From positions 27,968 to 91,967 of the forward strand of contig JAKJXP020000146.1 of the NCBI GenBank assembly GCA_022225965.2: DNA of 64,000 bases, given 5' to 3'. A program made the position numbers and the translations under genes. The stretch comes from Diatrype stigma (Eukaryota > Ascomycota > Sordariomycetes > Xylariales > Diatrypaceae). Under the pieces are notes generated by a model. The model did not search any database, was not told where the DNA came from, and saw nothing but the letters and a program-made list of their open reading frames with translations. Of this stretch, positions 1-10,762 are shown piece after piece (within the stretch, counting starts at the first letter, position 1; each line of letters begins with the position of its first letter).

Positions 1-1100
1 TTTTAATGTAAATAATGGATTCTTAAAATCCAAAAGGCGGTATAAATAAAGCGCAAAATCCATGCAATTTAAAAGCAACATCGAACGGATAACATTTATG
101 TTACATTAAGACAAAGCAATAAAGCCCAAAAACGCATATAAATAAAGGCCAAAAGGAATTCGTAACGACGTATATTTTACGAAGCAACGAAAACGCATAA
201 TCCTTCGGTTATATGGAAAATGAAAAAATAAGTACGTACGAAAAGCTTTAAGGCATTAAACCTTTCGATAATACTTTCCTTTCGGAAAACCCCGAATCGA
301 TTTAATTTAAAAGTCGCAAATACGTTCGAATAAAAGTTAAACCTTTTAAATGCAAAATTTTATTTTATTTTAACGGCCGACTTAATAAATATACGTAATT
401 CCAATTTCGATTATATCTTTTTTTAAAATTTTTTTTTATGTTTTAATTAATAACCTTTATAATAATATATAAGCATTTAATATCGAAAAAATCTTAAAAA
501 GCATTCGGTTCGAATACCATTTTTACGGCCTTTTTAAGAACATATAATCCAATGCTTAAACGTAACGATTTAAATCCGAAGTTGTTTTTATTATATCGCT
601 TTATATCGGTTTTTGAAATTAGCTGGCATATAAGGTATTTTTTCCGTAAGTTCCGGCAAATACGGATAGCAATTATTTTAAAAAATAGGCCGGAAATAAA
701 CATAATAGGATTTTAAAGGTTTATAACGCTTTTGGATACGATAAGAAAGGTTTTCGAATTTATAGTCGCCATAGGTTTATTAAACATTACCGAAAGGCTT
801 AATCTTATTTTTTCGAAATAAATAAGCAATAAACCGAATAAATCCATTAAAACGGCGTTATAATTATTAATAAATTAAATACGTACGAACTAATTAAAAA
901 ACGTATCGACGTCGGTTTTTTTTTTAAACGTAACCGAAATTTTCGATTACGTTATATATTTGCGCCTTTTAAACGCCCTTTATACCGCGGGCTATTTTTT
1001 TTGGATAATTATTTAATTACGAAACTATTTTGAAAAAAAAACGATTATACTTTATTTCGATAACCGCAAATTTAATTTTATACCTTTAAAATCGGAAATA

Positions 1101-1270
1101 CCTTAGGAATTTTTTTTTTCGTTTATGTTATATTTATTATATATTTCGTCGTTATATTCGATTTTTAGAAATATTCGCGGCATCGGTTCGATAATATACG
1201 TAAATAACTTTTATTTTATATCGATTACGAAAAATTTCGTTATTTGTTATAAGTAATTATAAAAAACGCA
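1101..1270 (+). pseudogene. LINE reverse transcriptase core, copy 1
   Basis: Translated on the + strand, this stretch preserves the order of a LINE RT: a P-x-E/G-x-F/S-like turn (Q now a TAG stop), a hydrophobic segment ending in YISSLY, then IFRNIRGI and YVNN followed by FYFIS. The second Asp pair of the catalytic box is Asn-Asn, explained by GAC-to-AAC and GAT-to-AAT transitions. The same segment of copy 2 (minus strand, 23060-23200) carries independent substitutions but the same YVNN. It is inactive. Confidence 0.75.
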
Positions 1271-1710
1271 TGCCGTTTATTTAAAATGGGGCCGATTATA
1301 TGGATTAAGTTTTAATATACCGAAATATAAGCTAATATATTTCGGAAAAAAACCAAAATCGGACATACTTAAAAAAAGCATACGCTTAAATTCGATTTTA
1401 TTAAAACCGGTTAATAGTTTAAAGATTTTAAGAATTATAATTAATAACCGCTTAATTTAAAAGGCATAATGTAAGCAATTTCGAAGCCGATTCGAAATAT
1501 AGCAATTATCGATTTAACGTATAATTAAATCCATATAAAGGCCAAACTTAATTAAATCTAAATTAATATATATAATAGTTATTCGGATAGCGATAAAATA
1601 TGGTTTTACGGTATAATACAATATCGCTTTGCCGGAAAAGCGCTTTAAAAAGGGCATTTATTCGATATTACAAAAAATGCAAAACGCTTATATTCAAACG
1701 ATTATAAAGG

Positions 1711-1822
1711 TATTACGTAATACAGCTATTCCAGCTCCCATATATGGTTAGATAAGTATTATTCCAATAACTTCTGGAATGGCATACGCTTTTAACGCAA
1801 TGGCATAACGCACTTTGTAACA
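1711..1822 (+). repeat. TRIM left LTR
   Basis: 112 bp; ends TA(TG)TTACG...GTAACA. It differs from the right LTR by about nine positions, all transitions. Its first 15 bases match the start of the gypsy-2 LTR read on the minus strand. Confidence 0.85.
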
Positions 1823-2079
1823 TATGGTAGCATTTCCTAGACGTTCCATTCCTAGGACCTAAATTCGAATCCCACCAGTAACACGGTCGCTAACAAAGTA
1901 CCACTAGCCCCTTACGCGTACGTATAACTATGCTATAGCAATACCTTATATACGTACATCCAATAAGCCATAAGGACCCTTATCGCGCGAATGCGACCGG
2001 ATAACCTTGGAGCGACGATGTTACCTTAGCGCGTATTACCGCCGAGGACGCCGATATAAATGCTCTGTCGGTGGGCATA

Positions 2080-2191
2080 TATTACGTAATACAGCCATTC
2101 CAGCTCCCATATATGGTTAGATAAGTGTTATTCCAGTAACTTCTAAAGTGGCATATGCTTTTAACGCAATGGCATAGCGCACTTTGTAATA
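2080..2191 (+). repeat. TRIM right LTR
   Basis: 112 bp, same ends as the left LTR with the terminal CA changed to TA. It is followed by the TSD copy AAAGA. Confidence 0.85.
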
Positions 2192-4978
2192 AAAGACGTA
2201 TAAAGCTATAAATATTATCGAATTAAAAACGAAATCGTATTTATCTTTTATAAATCTTTAATTATTTTATAAGCAAGCGGTTTTTAAAAAAAAATAAAAC
2301 GTATAAGAATTACGAAATACTTATAATAACGCATTAATAAAATACGAAAATTAATTAAGCAATTTAATAATACCCGCAAAATTAAGAATAAAAAAATAAA
2401 GGTTTTTTTTAAATATAAGCAAAATAATTTAAAAGCTTATATATAAATGCGGCGTTTATTTAAAAACGGAAAAACGGCATATCGATTATTATTTAAAGCA
2501 ATAAAAAAAAAACGTAAACGCCGTAAAATAAAGCTATATCCGGCATTATTAATTGCTTAATAATTCCGATAAAAAATTAAAACGAATAATTCGATTCGAT
2601 ATAAAACGGAAGTCCGACGTATACCGGTTTAAACCAAATCCGACGAAAACGTTCTTTAATTATACCAAACGCTAACGAAATTCCAAAATTCGATATTAAT
2701 ATAGGCTAAAATCGAAAAAATTGGCTTGCATAGCTTTTTATTAAAACAACGTATTTTCGATATTATTTCGATATGCATTTATAAATAATAAAAAAACGTT
2801 ATTGCATTATTTAAATTATTGCCTAAACGTAATTCATTTTTAATCGGCATTATTAATAAAATTAAAAAGTTTTCGATATAACGAAGCATTATCGATTATA
2901 AATTTAATCTATTACGTAACGAAATGGCTAATACGTTTTAACCGGTTCGAATAATATAAATTAATATTAAAGCTATTATTAAAATAAAACGCTAATTCTT
3001 TACCGAATAAGGCTTAACGCATACGAGCTAACGACATATCGAATACGAATAAATTATTACGAAAATAATTTTATTTATTAAAGCCGATTCCGAAAAAAAA
3101 AATAAAATAACGTTTTGCCGAAAATAAGGAAATTAATTACGATGCATAAATTAAAAAACGAACGGCTTAATGTTAATCCAAAAACGACGCAAAAGCTAAC
3201 CGAAATTATAACAAAATATATGCCGTATTAATATCATAACTTAATCGTTAATATAACAAAAGGCGATCGGTCCGAAAGCCGGCCGAAAATGCACCGAAAA
3301 CGCATTTATTAAGTACAAAAAGAACTTTCGTTATTGCCGAAAAAAAAAAACGGCAACCGCTAAACGATTGCGAATAAAATTAAAACTAAATAAAAAAACC
3401 GGATTAAAATCGTAACGATATACCTTAATGGATTTCAATAATTAAAAAATACTAATACCTAAGAATTTAAAACGCAAGGTCGGTTTTATTTCGTCGCAAA
3501 CCCAAACGGAAAAAGCTGGAATATAAATACGGGCCGAAATACGAATAAAAGTAAGCATAATTATTACGACGTTACCGAAAGGATCGCCCGAAAATAACGC
3601 ATAAACGGGCAATTTTTTAGCGCGTTTACGTATAACGAACCAAGCCTTATATAAAACGTTATATATTCGTTTGACGTTTTAAAACGAAATTAATACGAAC
3701 CGACTTAAAAAAGACCTTAATTTACCTTTTATGCGTTTTCGGTAAGGTCTGTTTAATATTTCGCAATAAACGACCAGAACTTTCGAAATTCGGGCTTAAA
3801 ATTATCGGCGGATTAAGCGAAATTAAAACGACCTCGAAAAAAAAACGGAAAGCTTATTTCGGAACAGTCGGAAATAATTTTTTTATAATGCTTATATGCA
3901 ATATATTAACGAAATTTATTAATTATATCGGTTAAATATCGGAATATAACGATACGAAAACGAAACGATTTATAACGGTCGTAATAAAATAAAAAAGGAT
4001 CTTTTATTACGCAATACGTATAAAATACGTATTTCATTTTTTTTAATAAAAGATCGGAATAAATCGAAATATTAAGAACGGGCTTTTTAAAAGGGCCTAA
4101 TATCGTTATAAAATCGAAACGGCTAAATCGCAAAAACGATAACAAAACGATAAAACGAAAAAAACGAAGCAAAATCGGTTATAAAACGAACGGATAAATA
4201 AAATTAAACGACTAAATAATATATTATCGAAATTAATAAACGTCGAATCGACGTCGAAAATAATAAAGAACTATATAAATTCGAATTAATCCTAGGCGCC
4301 CGAATTTCCGGATGCCCAAAAGCGACCCGAATTTGCGTATAATGTAAAAAATAAAAAAAATAATTATAGTAAATTAAAAAATAATAAAAAGTCGATCCGA
4401 GCCCTTATTCTTAAGGGTCGAATCGATAGCGAAAGAAAATTACGTATCGAATTAATTATTATTATTAAAAAAAAAAAGGAAAAATTTCCGGACGAAAAGA
4501 AAATAAGATATTTATACCTTAAAGGCGGTATATAATTTGTTTTGCCAATTAAATCGTTATTGCATCGACGCCGGCCGAAATAGGTAATTCATTTATATCC
4601 GGAACGATATATCGAACGTACGGGTTATTTCGTACCGCCCTTCTTTTTCTTATAACCTACCTTCGCTTATTTAACATATCGGCACCATACTTAATAATAC
4701 GTACGCCGTACGTTTACGACGCAAAGCCGAATCGGCCTTACGTTATAACCTTTTTTTTGATTTAATAAATAGCTTTAGGCCTTTTTATAATAAAAAACGA
4801 ACAAAAACCGTTTTAAATATCTTTTATATATAACAAAAAAAGCGACTTCGGTACGAATTAATAGGTTTTTCTTTTCGACTTCGGTTTAAGGTTTCCTATT
4901 ATGCTAGAACTAAACGTATACCGGCATGGCCCTTTGGGCCGTCGACCGCGTAATATCATATATATATATATATAAATA

Positions 4979-5904
4979 TATAGGTTATTTTTTCTTAAAT
5001 AGGTTTTTATTATATATATAATAAGTAGCTCCTTTTTTTATAATAGGTTTTTTATTACTTAAATTATATATAAAATACAGAAAATACAAAAAAAGAAACA
5101 AATTAAATAAATGATTTTTAATCGGTTTTATTACTTAATAATAAAACAGGCTTTTTCCTTATATATATACAGGTTTTCTTATTTTAAAACAAGCCGGCTT
5201 AAATAAAGAAAAACCACAAATAACGTATAATACGGTTAAATATATAACAAAATTAATAAACGTAGGTTAGTTAAAACGGAGCTTTATAGCGACCGAATCA
5301 TTATAATATAATAAATGTAGTTATTAACGAACCATTAATTTATTTCCTTAAGAGGCATATATATAGCATTTTTAACTTTATACTTTAATGGGGCTTATAT
5401 AAGCTAATTTATATAGTTAAGGCTTATATGAGTTAAAATTAATCCATATAACCCTTAAGGGAAGCTCTAGGATTAGCTGAAAAAAGAAACAAATTCCTAC
5501 TGGCTACGGAAAATTTTAGCACCTTTTAAATCGTATAATAACGTAATTATATAATTACGAGCTTACGTGGTTATAAGGGTTTTGCCCTTAGGCAAAACAC
5601 ACTAAGCCTAAAATGAAAACAGCTGCTAGGAAATAAAGGGGCCCGTTTTCTTATCCAGAAAATTCTATAACCTTTTATAGCCTTTTATAACTTCTTATAA
5701 GCCTAATACTTATAGCGGCCCATTTAGTATAAATATAGGCGCCTGCCGCTTATAAATAGCTGTAATATAATAAATAAAATCACGGAAAATCGTATATATA
5801 AACTTGTTTATATATACTATTTATAATAAAATCCTTATATTCTTTTACTTATCTTATATAACTAAAATCCTTTTATTACTTAAATCTTATAAAAACATAT
5901 AACT
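4979..5904. other. AT-rich stretch without recognisable gene
   Basis: This follows the LINE tail. It holds (TA)n and A/T-rich repeats, plus a somewhat more GC-rich patch around 5330-5760 that is little mutated. I see no open frame, terminal repeat pair or domain. It may be old transposon debris. Confidence 0.6.
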
Positions 5905-6037
5905 TAATATAAATATAAAGTAAAAAGTAATTATAAAAAAACTAATAATATAAATTTAAAGAAATTTAAGTAATTAACGTATTAAAAGACGGTTATTTTA
6001 ATATAAGTAATGCCGTTAAGGCCGTAATTACGTAATA
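5905..6037 (+). repeat. Copia-family LTR remnant (third copy)
   Basis: About 133 bp, co-linear with the 136-bp LTRs of the large copia element (left LTR ending at 15269, right LTR 56746-56881). Shared landmarks are ATAAATATAAAG, CTAATAATATAAATTTAAA, the GGCGGTT/GACGGTT block and the end TACGTAATA. The copy is more AT-rich than the others. No matching 5-bp flanks were found, so whether it is a solo LTR or a broken element is open. It lies about 300 bp from the left edge of gene island 1. Confidence 0.65.
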
Positions 6038-6345
6038 CATTATTAGCGTCGATTTTAAATAATTAATAATAATAACTTTATATTAATAATTTAACTTATT
6101 CGTTTATTATTTACTTTATTTTATAAATAAAACATTATATTACTTCGTTTTAACTTAAAGTTTAAAAAGGGCTTTATTATAAAGATAAGAGTTATATATT
6201 ATTTAAAAAATAATAATTCAAAGTTAGCTATAACTATTTCGACTTATGAAATACATATATTTATAACCTTGGTACAGCCGCTAGCACGCCCCTTTCCTTA
6301 ACGGCAGCAAGCGAATCTTTTCTGGTTCATATGCATATCAAGTCC
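6038..6345. other. AT-to-GC transition at island edge
   Basis: Up to about 6260 the sequence is nearly pure AT. From about 6270 it becomes GC-balanced and holds the 3' end region of the downstream minus-strand gene. No other feature is visible. Confidence 0.6.
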
Positions 6346-8326
6346 TTAAAAGAGAGATAAGGATCCCATTGTAAAAGGTGTCTCATTGTCGTAGTCAATA
6401 TCAGTTAAGTTTGCATAGTACATTACTTGCGAGTCATCCTGGCTAAAACATCCAGGACCCTTGAAAGCCGATAGCGAGGCCGAATTAGAAGCTGCTGTAC
6501 TTATATAAGTAATTGAGAAGCATTCGAAGCTTATCGGTTTGCCTGACGAATCAGTAGGGCTGTAACATTGACCTATAGTGTTCAACTGGGCCTGTTTTAA
6601 CACGCTGGTACAATCCGAATCGGTAAAAATGTCGATATAAACTTGCCCGGTTGGAGCAGGTGGCCCAGTCGATGTCGGTGTCGGTGTCGCCGCCGCAACC
6701 CAACTGTTGCAAACGGCGGACGTTATGCACGGCTCTCGTGGAATCTCACAGAGCGTGGTTGTCGATGTCAAGACACAAGAGCTTCCGGACTCGGTCGCAA
6801 TCGGCTCGACTGTTGTGATGGTCGGAGTGGATGAGAATGTGAGCGTCGGCAGTGGAGTTAAAGAGGACGATGTTGTCGAAGAGGGTGTGGGAAAGGGTGT
6901 GGAAGAGGGTGATACTGTCAAAGAGGGCAATGTCGTCGAAGAGAGCGATGCTGAAGAGCCTGTATTCCCGGCTGTGGATGACGTCTGACTTGCAGTGCTT
7001 GAACTGCCGGAACCCGACATTGAGCTCAAGGTCACAGTTGGTGCAGTCAACTGAGGGGGGGCAACAGGCACGCTTAGGGTTGCGCTGCAGGCCGATGAGC
7101 CTGGTTTAGAAACGGTTAACACAAATTTTAGCACGATACTGCGAGCGTTACTCACTTGAAGAGCTGCTGGAGCCGGACGAGCTAGACGAGCTAGACGAGC
7201 TGGATGAGCTTGAAGAGCCACTAGATGGTGAAGAGGTCGGTGAAGTCGTAGGCTCCTGGCTCTTGGGAGGTGCATCGTTCTGGGGAGGAGGTCCCGAAGG
7301 ATCAGGGCATGAGCCAGCAACAGTGATGCCGAAAATCTTGACGCAGGGCAGGTGAAATTCAGGGAGCTGCGGAACGGTTGGCCAGGTGAAATCGACGTTT
7401 GGAATTTCAGGCACATTCCAAACGATTTCCGGTTCACATGTTGGACAGGGCAAGATGACGGGTACAATCGTGGTCGAGTGATCGTTGCCCGTGGTCGTGA
7501 GCCACATATTTCCCGTGACAGGGGTTTCGGTGAAAGGTTCAATAGACAGCGAAGCAGGCACCGTTGTCATAGTCGACGCAATGGTAACGCTGGTAGGCAC
7601 AGGTTGAATAGTGAGCGTCTGCCCGTCCGTCGTAATAGTCTGCAGTCCCGTCAAAGTCGAGCCAGGTGGCAATGTGAAGGCTACCGAAGACCCATCAGGC
7701 TCGGTGAATGTCTCAACGTTCGAAGTTGATGCGGACGGTGTCGAAGATAAGCTGGATGTTATCGATATAGGCTCTACGGTCAATGTGGAGCCGGATATGG
7801 TAAGGGTCTCAAGTCCGGTAATAGAGGCGCTGGTAGGGAGTGTAACCGTAACAATAGGTCCGTTGGGTTCCGTGAGCGTCTCCACGATCAAGGATGCTGA
7901 TCCGCTGGGTATCGTAGATGTAAGAGAGCCAGAGCTTGTTGAGAGAGATACCGTATTTGAGGTTGACGGCCTAACTGGACTACTAGAGCTAGTGGTAGTG
8001 TTGGAGACACGCATACTCGTAGAGACAGATGTTAGTGTTGCTGTAGAAGAGCTAATACTTCCACTTGGCATACTTGTAGGTCCCGAAGTAGACAGCGAAC
8101 TTGAATTTGCGGGTGTGCTTGAAGATTCACTGTATGATGAGGCAGTAGACGAGAAAACGGTAGAGGCTGTCGGGCGTGAATTACTCCAAGTTGTTGTGAC
8201 ATTCGTCCAAGATGAAGAGCTTCCAAGAGGGACATATTGTCTCACGTCTGGAGTTACGGGACTTGAAAAAAGAGTGCCAGCGAGAGCCGCGAGGCTAGAT
8301 AGGCCGATAATCTGCTTTAACGCCAT
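6346..8326 (-). CDS. Secreted Ser/Thr-rich, mucin-like wall-type protein (two exons, 641 aa)
   Basis: Two exons: 8326-7156 and 7100-6346, joined across a 55-bp intron (7155-7101, GTGAGT...CCAG, phase 1). Splicing replaces a premature stop just after the donor by an in-frame serine and yields 641 residues. Residues 1-20 form a hydrophobic signal peptide (MALKQIIGLSSLAALAG). The body is very rich in Ser/Thr, with two imperfect repeats of about 40 residues beginning VETLTEPNG and VETFTEPDG, then a Pro/Cys segment (LPCPTCEP), a long poly-Ser linker at the exon junction and a Cys-containing C-terminal domain (CVLTSTTTLC ... YIDIFTDSDC ... FECFSI). The pattern is that of an extensively O-glycosylated extracellular or wall protein. 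No GPI signal is obvious at the end (MGSLSLF). The exact function is unknown. Confidence 0.82.
7101..7155 (-). other. Intron of the Ser/Thr-rich gene
   Basis: GTGAGT donor and CCAG acceptor on the minus strand; 55 bp. Removing it joins AGC TCT TCA A to GC TCA TCG, keeping the reading frame through the poly-Ser linker. Confidence 0.8.
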
Positions 8327-8800
8327 ATCTGAAAGCGCATTGCAATGACCGAGAAGAATGATGGCAAAACCGCGTGCAGCAGGTTAGCTATTTTGTAGGG
8401 GTGCTGGCAATGGTCACAGATATACTCACCAACCGGTCACATTGTTCGTCTATATTTGGCGAAGCACACTCCACTGTCCAGCAACCTTGTACAACCAATC
8501 TGTCTCCAGGGATTATACGACCAGCCGTGGCGAGCGCCAACGAGACAAGCACATTTTGTCATCATGTTCTATTCGACAGTGAAGCTTCAGACATGTCATC
8601 ATTCTGGCTGCGTATATTGCCGTGCCTCAAGCCCCCAAGAGCCACTTGGGGCGGAGCTGTCGCAGGTCCGGCCCCCATGCGGCTCAGTTGTAGCTTGGCC
8701 GTTATTCCCAAAGCCTCGTCGAGAGTGTGAAGGCCTCCGAAGGGCCATGCAGCCATGCGTCATGCTCGTAAATCCCTTCCATCTATTTATTGCAACGACA
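8327..8800. other. Intergenic region upstream of the Ser/Thr-rich gene
   Basis: GC-balanced sequence containing the promoter side of the minus-strand secreted gene. Several short open frames occur on both strands, but none has a signal, domain or convincing splice pattern. No gene is called. Confidence 0.55.
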
Positions 8801-8802
8801 TA

Positions 8803-9060
8803 CGAAGGTTGCGGCCACAATTGTTGATCATATGCCAACACCAGCACTTAGCCCCTAGATTGATTAGTGCACTATGAGCGCTATGCTCTAGCAGGCTTCC
8901 TATGTTAAAGCCCAGGAGAAATGCGAATAGGTGCCGCATAGTGGCATGGGCTTACTAAGAGCGTTGATACTTAATATAGTATTCCTTATAACTATCGGGT
9001 TTGCTATTCGTATATACCCAGATATAGGCATGTTGTTAACAATTGTGGCCGCGACCTTCG
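8803..9060. mobile_element. Small MITE with about 34-bp inverted repeats
   Basis: The left end CGAAGGTTGCGGCCACAATT and its reverse complement at the right end (AATTGTGGCCGCGACCTTCG) form inverted repeats that continue for roughly 34 bp with few mismatches, ending at ATGCC/GGCAT. TA is present on both flanks (8801-8802 and 9061-9062), as expected for a Tc1/mariner-type target duplication. The body is 258 bp and non-coding. It sits between the promoter of the secreted gene and the 3' end of the 9089-10270 gene. Confidence 0.75.
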
Positions 9061-9088
9061 TATGCTACGTATAAAGTGGTTCTCTTCG

Positions 9089-10270
9089 CTAGTGGACTGA
9101 TGCCGCCACGGCGTGTTCTGCCACGATCCTAAGTACATGGTTCGCATCGGGTCCCCCATACTCAACCCCAGGGATGCGTTTGGTATACGCAGAGCCTTTC
9201 TGCAGCAGCTTCAGCCCGGTCTTGTAAGTCTCGCTGACCACCCAGCCCTTGTCAAGATCCGGGAAGGTGATCTGCGACTGTCCAATAGGCCCTTCTGAGA
9301 GATGGGTAAGCTTGAACCAAGTCAAGTGAGGGAATTCGTTGCCAATGCGGCACAACAGCTCCGCCCAAGTTGAATTAGTACCAAGCGTAGTTAGGCGGAA
9401 CGAGATGCCCGTTAGACTCTGTTCTGACTTGCTCAGGATTGCCATGATACTTGGGGCGGAAAGCATGGCCATGGAAATCTCTAGCTTCTCCAGTGCTGGG
9501 AAGGTCGTATTGTCAAGGATGAAGGGAGGGGTATGGGGCATGTGACGAGGCTTCCAGAAAGAGAGCGAGAGCTCTTTGAGCGTTGGTGCATGGAGCAGGA
9601 TTTGATTGGCCCAGTACGAGTTTAGGTTCTGACTGAGGCATATGTCCGCTTTTCGCAGGATGGAAAACCCCGTGCCTTGACCCTGATGTTCAGCTGACAG
9701 CTCAGCGGCGATGATGGTTGTCATTGGTGATTCCTTTCGCAAAATGAAGTCAGTTACGGCCAGGCCAGCACCATCCAGGATGTCACGCGCGAGGATAGCC
9801 GCGGTCTCTGGATCTGAAGGCGCGCGTGCGGTGCGCTTATCCCTGATCTCGAGCCTATCAGGACGAAGCTGCTGGGCCGCAAGCATAGACTTGAGGAGCC
9901 CTACCCCGAGCGCCTCAGCCATAACCTGTCCGTCTTCATGCCGCGGCCAGATGGCGGAAGATTTTGAAGGTGACGTTTCCTCGAATTCGTCAGAGTTGTC
10001 CTCGAGACAGATGACTTTGACGTAGCCTCGTATCTGCCCGTATGTGGCCAGCGTTTGAAGCCTGCTCAGATCATCGGCCATGAGGCTTGTTTTCCACGTC
10101 GAGAAATAGCGACCGAGTATAGACTGGAGACGCCCATCGTCTGCCCCTGCTTCTGTGCATGCTCCCACGAATGCACTACGCTCCAGACCAGGAAGCAGAT
10201 GTGACCACTCGTCGACCATGGCAACAGATACCATCCTAAGCGGCGGCTGTGACGGATTCAAGCCGCTCAT
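9089..10270 (-). CDS. Hypothetical protein, LRR/F-box-protein-like (393 aa, one exon)
   Basis: A single intronless open frame of 393 residues starts at an ATG at 10270. The C-terminal half has leucine-rich spacing (ILLHAPTLKELSLSF, FPALEKLEISMAML, FPHLTWFKLTHL), typical of the leucine-rich part of the many ascomycete proteins annotated as F-box or LRR-like. A canonical N-terminal F-box is not evident. There is no signal peptide or membrane segment, so it is probably intracellular. Base composition is that of the island (about 50% GC) and the frame is undamaged by transitions. A TATA-like stretch at 10413-10429 lies about 145 bp upstream. Function is not known; the LRR call is by pattern only. 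Confidence 0.72.
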   Translation of the reverse strand: MSGLNPSQPPLRMVSVAMVDEWSHLLPGLERSAFVGACTEAGADDGRLQSILGRYFSTWKTSLMADDLSRLQTLATYGQIRGYVKVICLEDNSDEFEETSPSKSSAIWPRHEDGQVMAEALGVGLLKSMLAAQQLRPDRLEIRDKRTARAPSDPETAAILARDILDGAGLAVTDFILRKESPMTTIIAAELSAEHQGQGTGFSILRKADICLSQNLNSYWANQILLHAPTLKELSLSFWKPRHMPHTPPFILDNTTFPALEKLEISMAMLSAPSIMAILSKSEQSLTGISFRLTTLGTNSTWAELLCRIGNEFPHLTWFKLTHLSEGPIGQSQITFPDLDKGWVVSETYKTGLKLLQKGSAYTKRIPGVEYGGPDANHVLRIVAEHAVAASVH

Positions 10271-10762
10271 GAGAATCCTAGCTGATGTTCAGAGTGATCA
10301 CTTGATTTCAGTGTCGTGAGAGTCGGGCGGAAGGATTGTCAGCTCAGTTTTACATAACGGCAAAGCAGAAAATTTGGCGAAGATTGCCGATACGAGTGGC
10401 TGCCGGCCAGCATGTATAAATATATAAGTCAAAAGAACCTTGCTAGGCAGCCGTGCTGCGCATTATATCATGTATTGGGCAGAGCTTTGGTGGCGCTGTT
10501 GTGCCCCCAACCGTGCCTACAGGAGGCACCCCAAAGTGGGTCGTTAGAACCCCTGCAACATCAAGTGGCTGTTACAGAACTAGAGTCTAGTGGTGGTTGC
10601 GCAGGTTTTCAGTTGGCCTAGATTACGGCGTTAGCGGCCGTCATACCTGTAATCCCGCTGCTCTGACCTAGGTAACCACCTTGCACCCCCTCTCTGTGCC
10701 GCAATATACGATAAAGATGCGGTCTAATATAGGTATAAAATAATATAAAACGATTTAAAATA
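10271..10762. other. Intergenic region upstream of the LRR-like gene
   Basis: Contains a TATA-rich segment (10413-10429) and a GC-rich patch to about 10720 with no convincing coding frame. AT content jumps sharply at about 10725. Confidence 0.5.

Larger units (their letters stand above)
1711..2191 (+). mobile_element. TRIM (terminal-repeat retrotransposon in miniature), 481 bp
   Basis: Two 112-bp direct repeats (1711-1822 and 2080-2191) flank a 257-bp non-coding core. The repeats begin TATTACG (TGTTACG before a G-to-A change) and end GTAACA / GTAATA, giving the TG..CA ends of an LTR. A primer-binding-like site TGGTAGCATTTCC starts two bases after the left LTR, and a purine-rich GGTGGGCA precedes the right LTR. 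The flanks are AAAGG and AAAGA, a 5-bp TSD differing by one transition; the homologous LINE copy 2 (near 22560-22640) lacks the insert, which confirms the empty site. The core keeps many cytosines, unlike the surrounding LINE, so it inserted after most RIP or was too short to be hit. Confidence 0.85.
1..4978 (+). mobile_element. RIP-degraded LINE (non-LTR retrotransposon), copy 1, 5' part outside window
   Basis: This is the 3' portion of a non-LTR retrotransposon. It aligns in inverted orientation with the complete copy at 19804-26684: window position about 230 matches about 24050 there, and both end in a shared GC-richer stretch (near 4915-4955 and 19820-19860) followed by a TA-rich tail. 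The + strand keeps a readable but stop-ridden reverse transcriptase whose catalytic box reads YVNN at 1197-1208, the result expected from YVDD after two G-to-A changes. No open frame survives. A TRIM is inserted at 1711-2191. The endonuclease and gag-like parts lie left of the window. Family assignment rests on the RT motif plus the two-copy alignment. Confidence 0.82.

Noticed and set aside
3906..4172. Open frame of 88 codons on the minus strand in LINE copy 1
   Set aside because: Phe/Arg-rich frame antisense to the retrotransposon. It results from AT-rich composition and stop-poor antisense of RIP-mutated sequence.
4960..5000. (TA)n run as a possible telomere or centromere signal
   Set aside because: The same TA tail ends the other LINE copy, so it is the element's 3' tail.
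6643..8348. Long plus-strand frames (up to 245 codons) opposite the secreted gene
   Set aside because: Mirror of the low-complexity Ser/Thr codons. The minus strand has a signal peptide, a valid intron and sensible composition.
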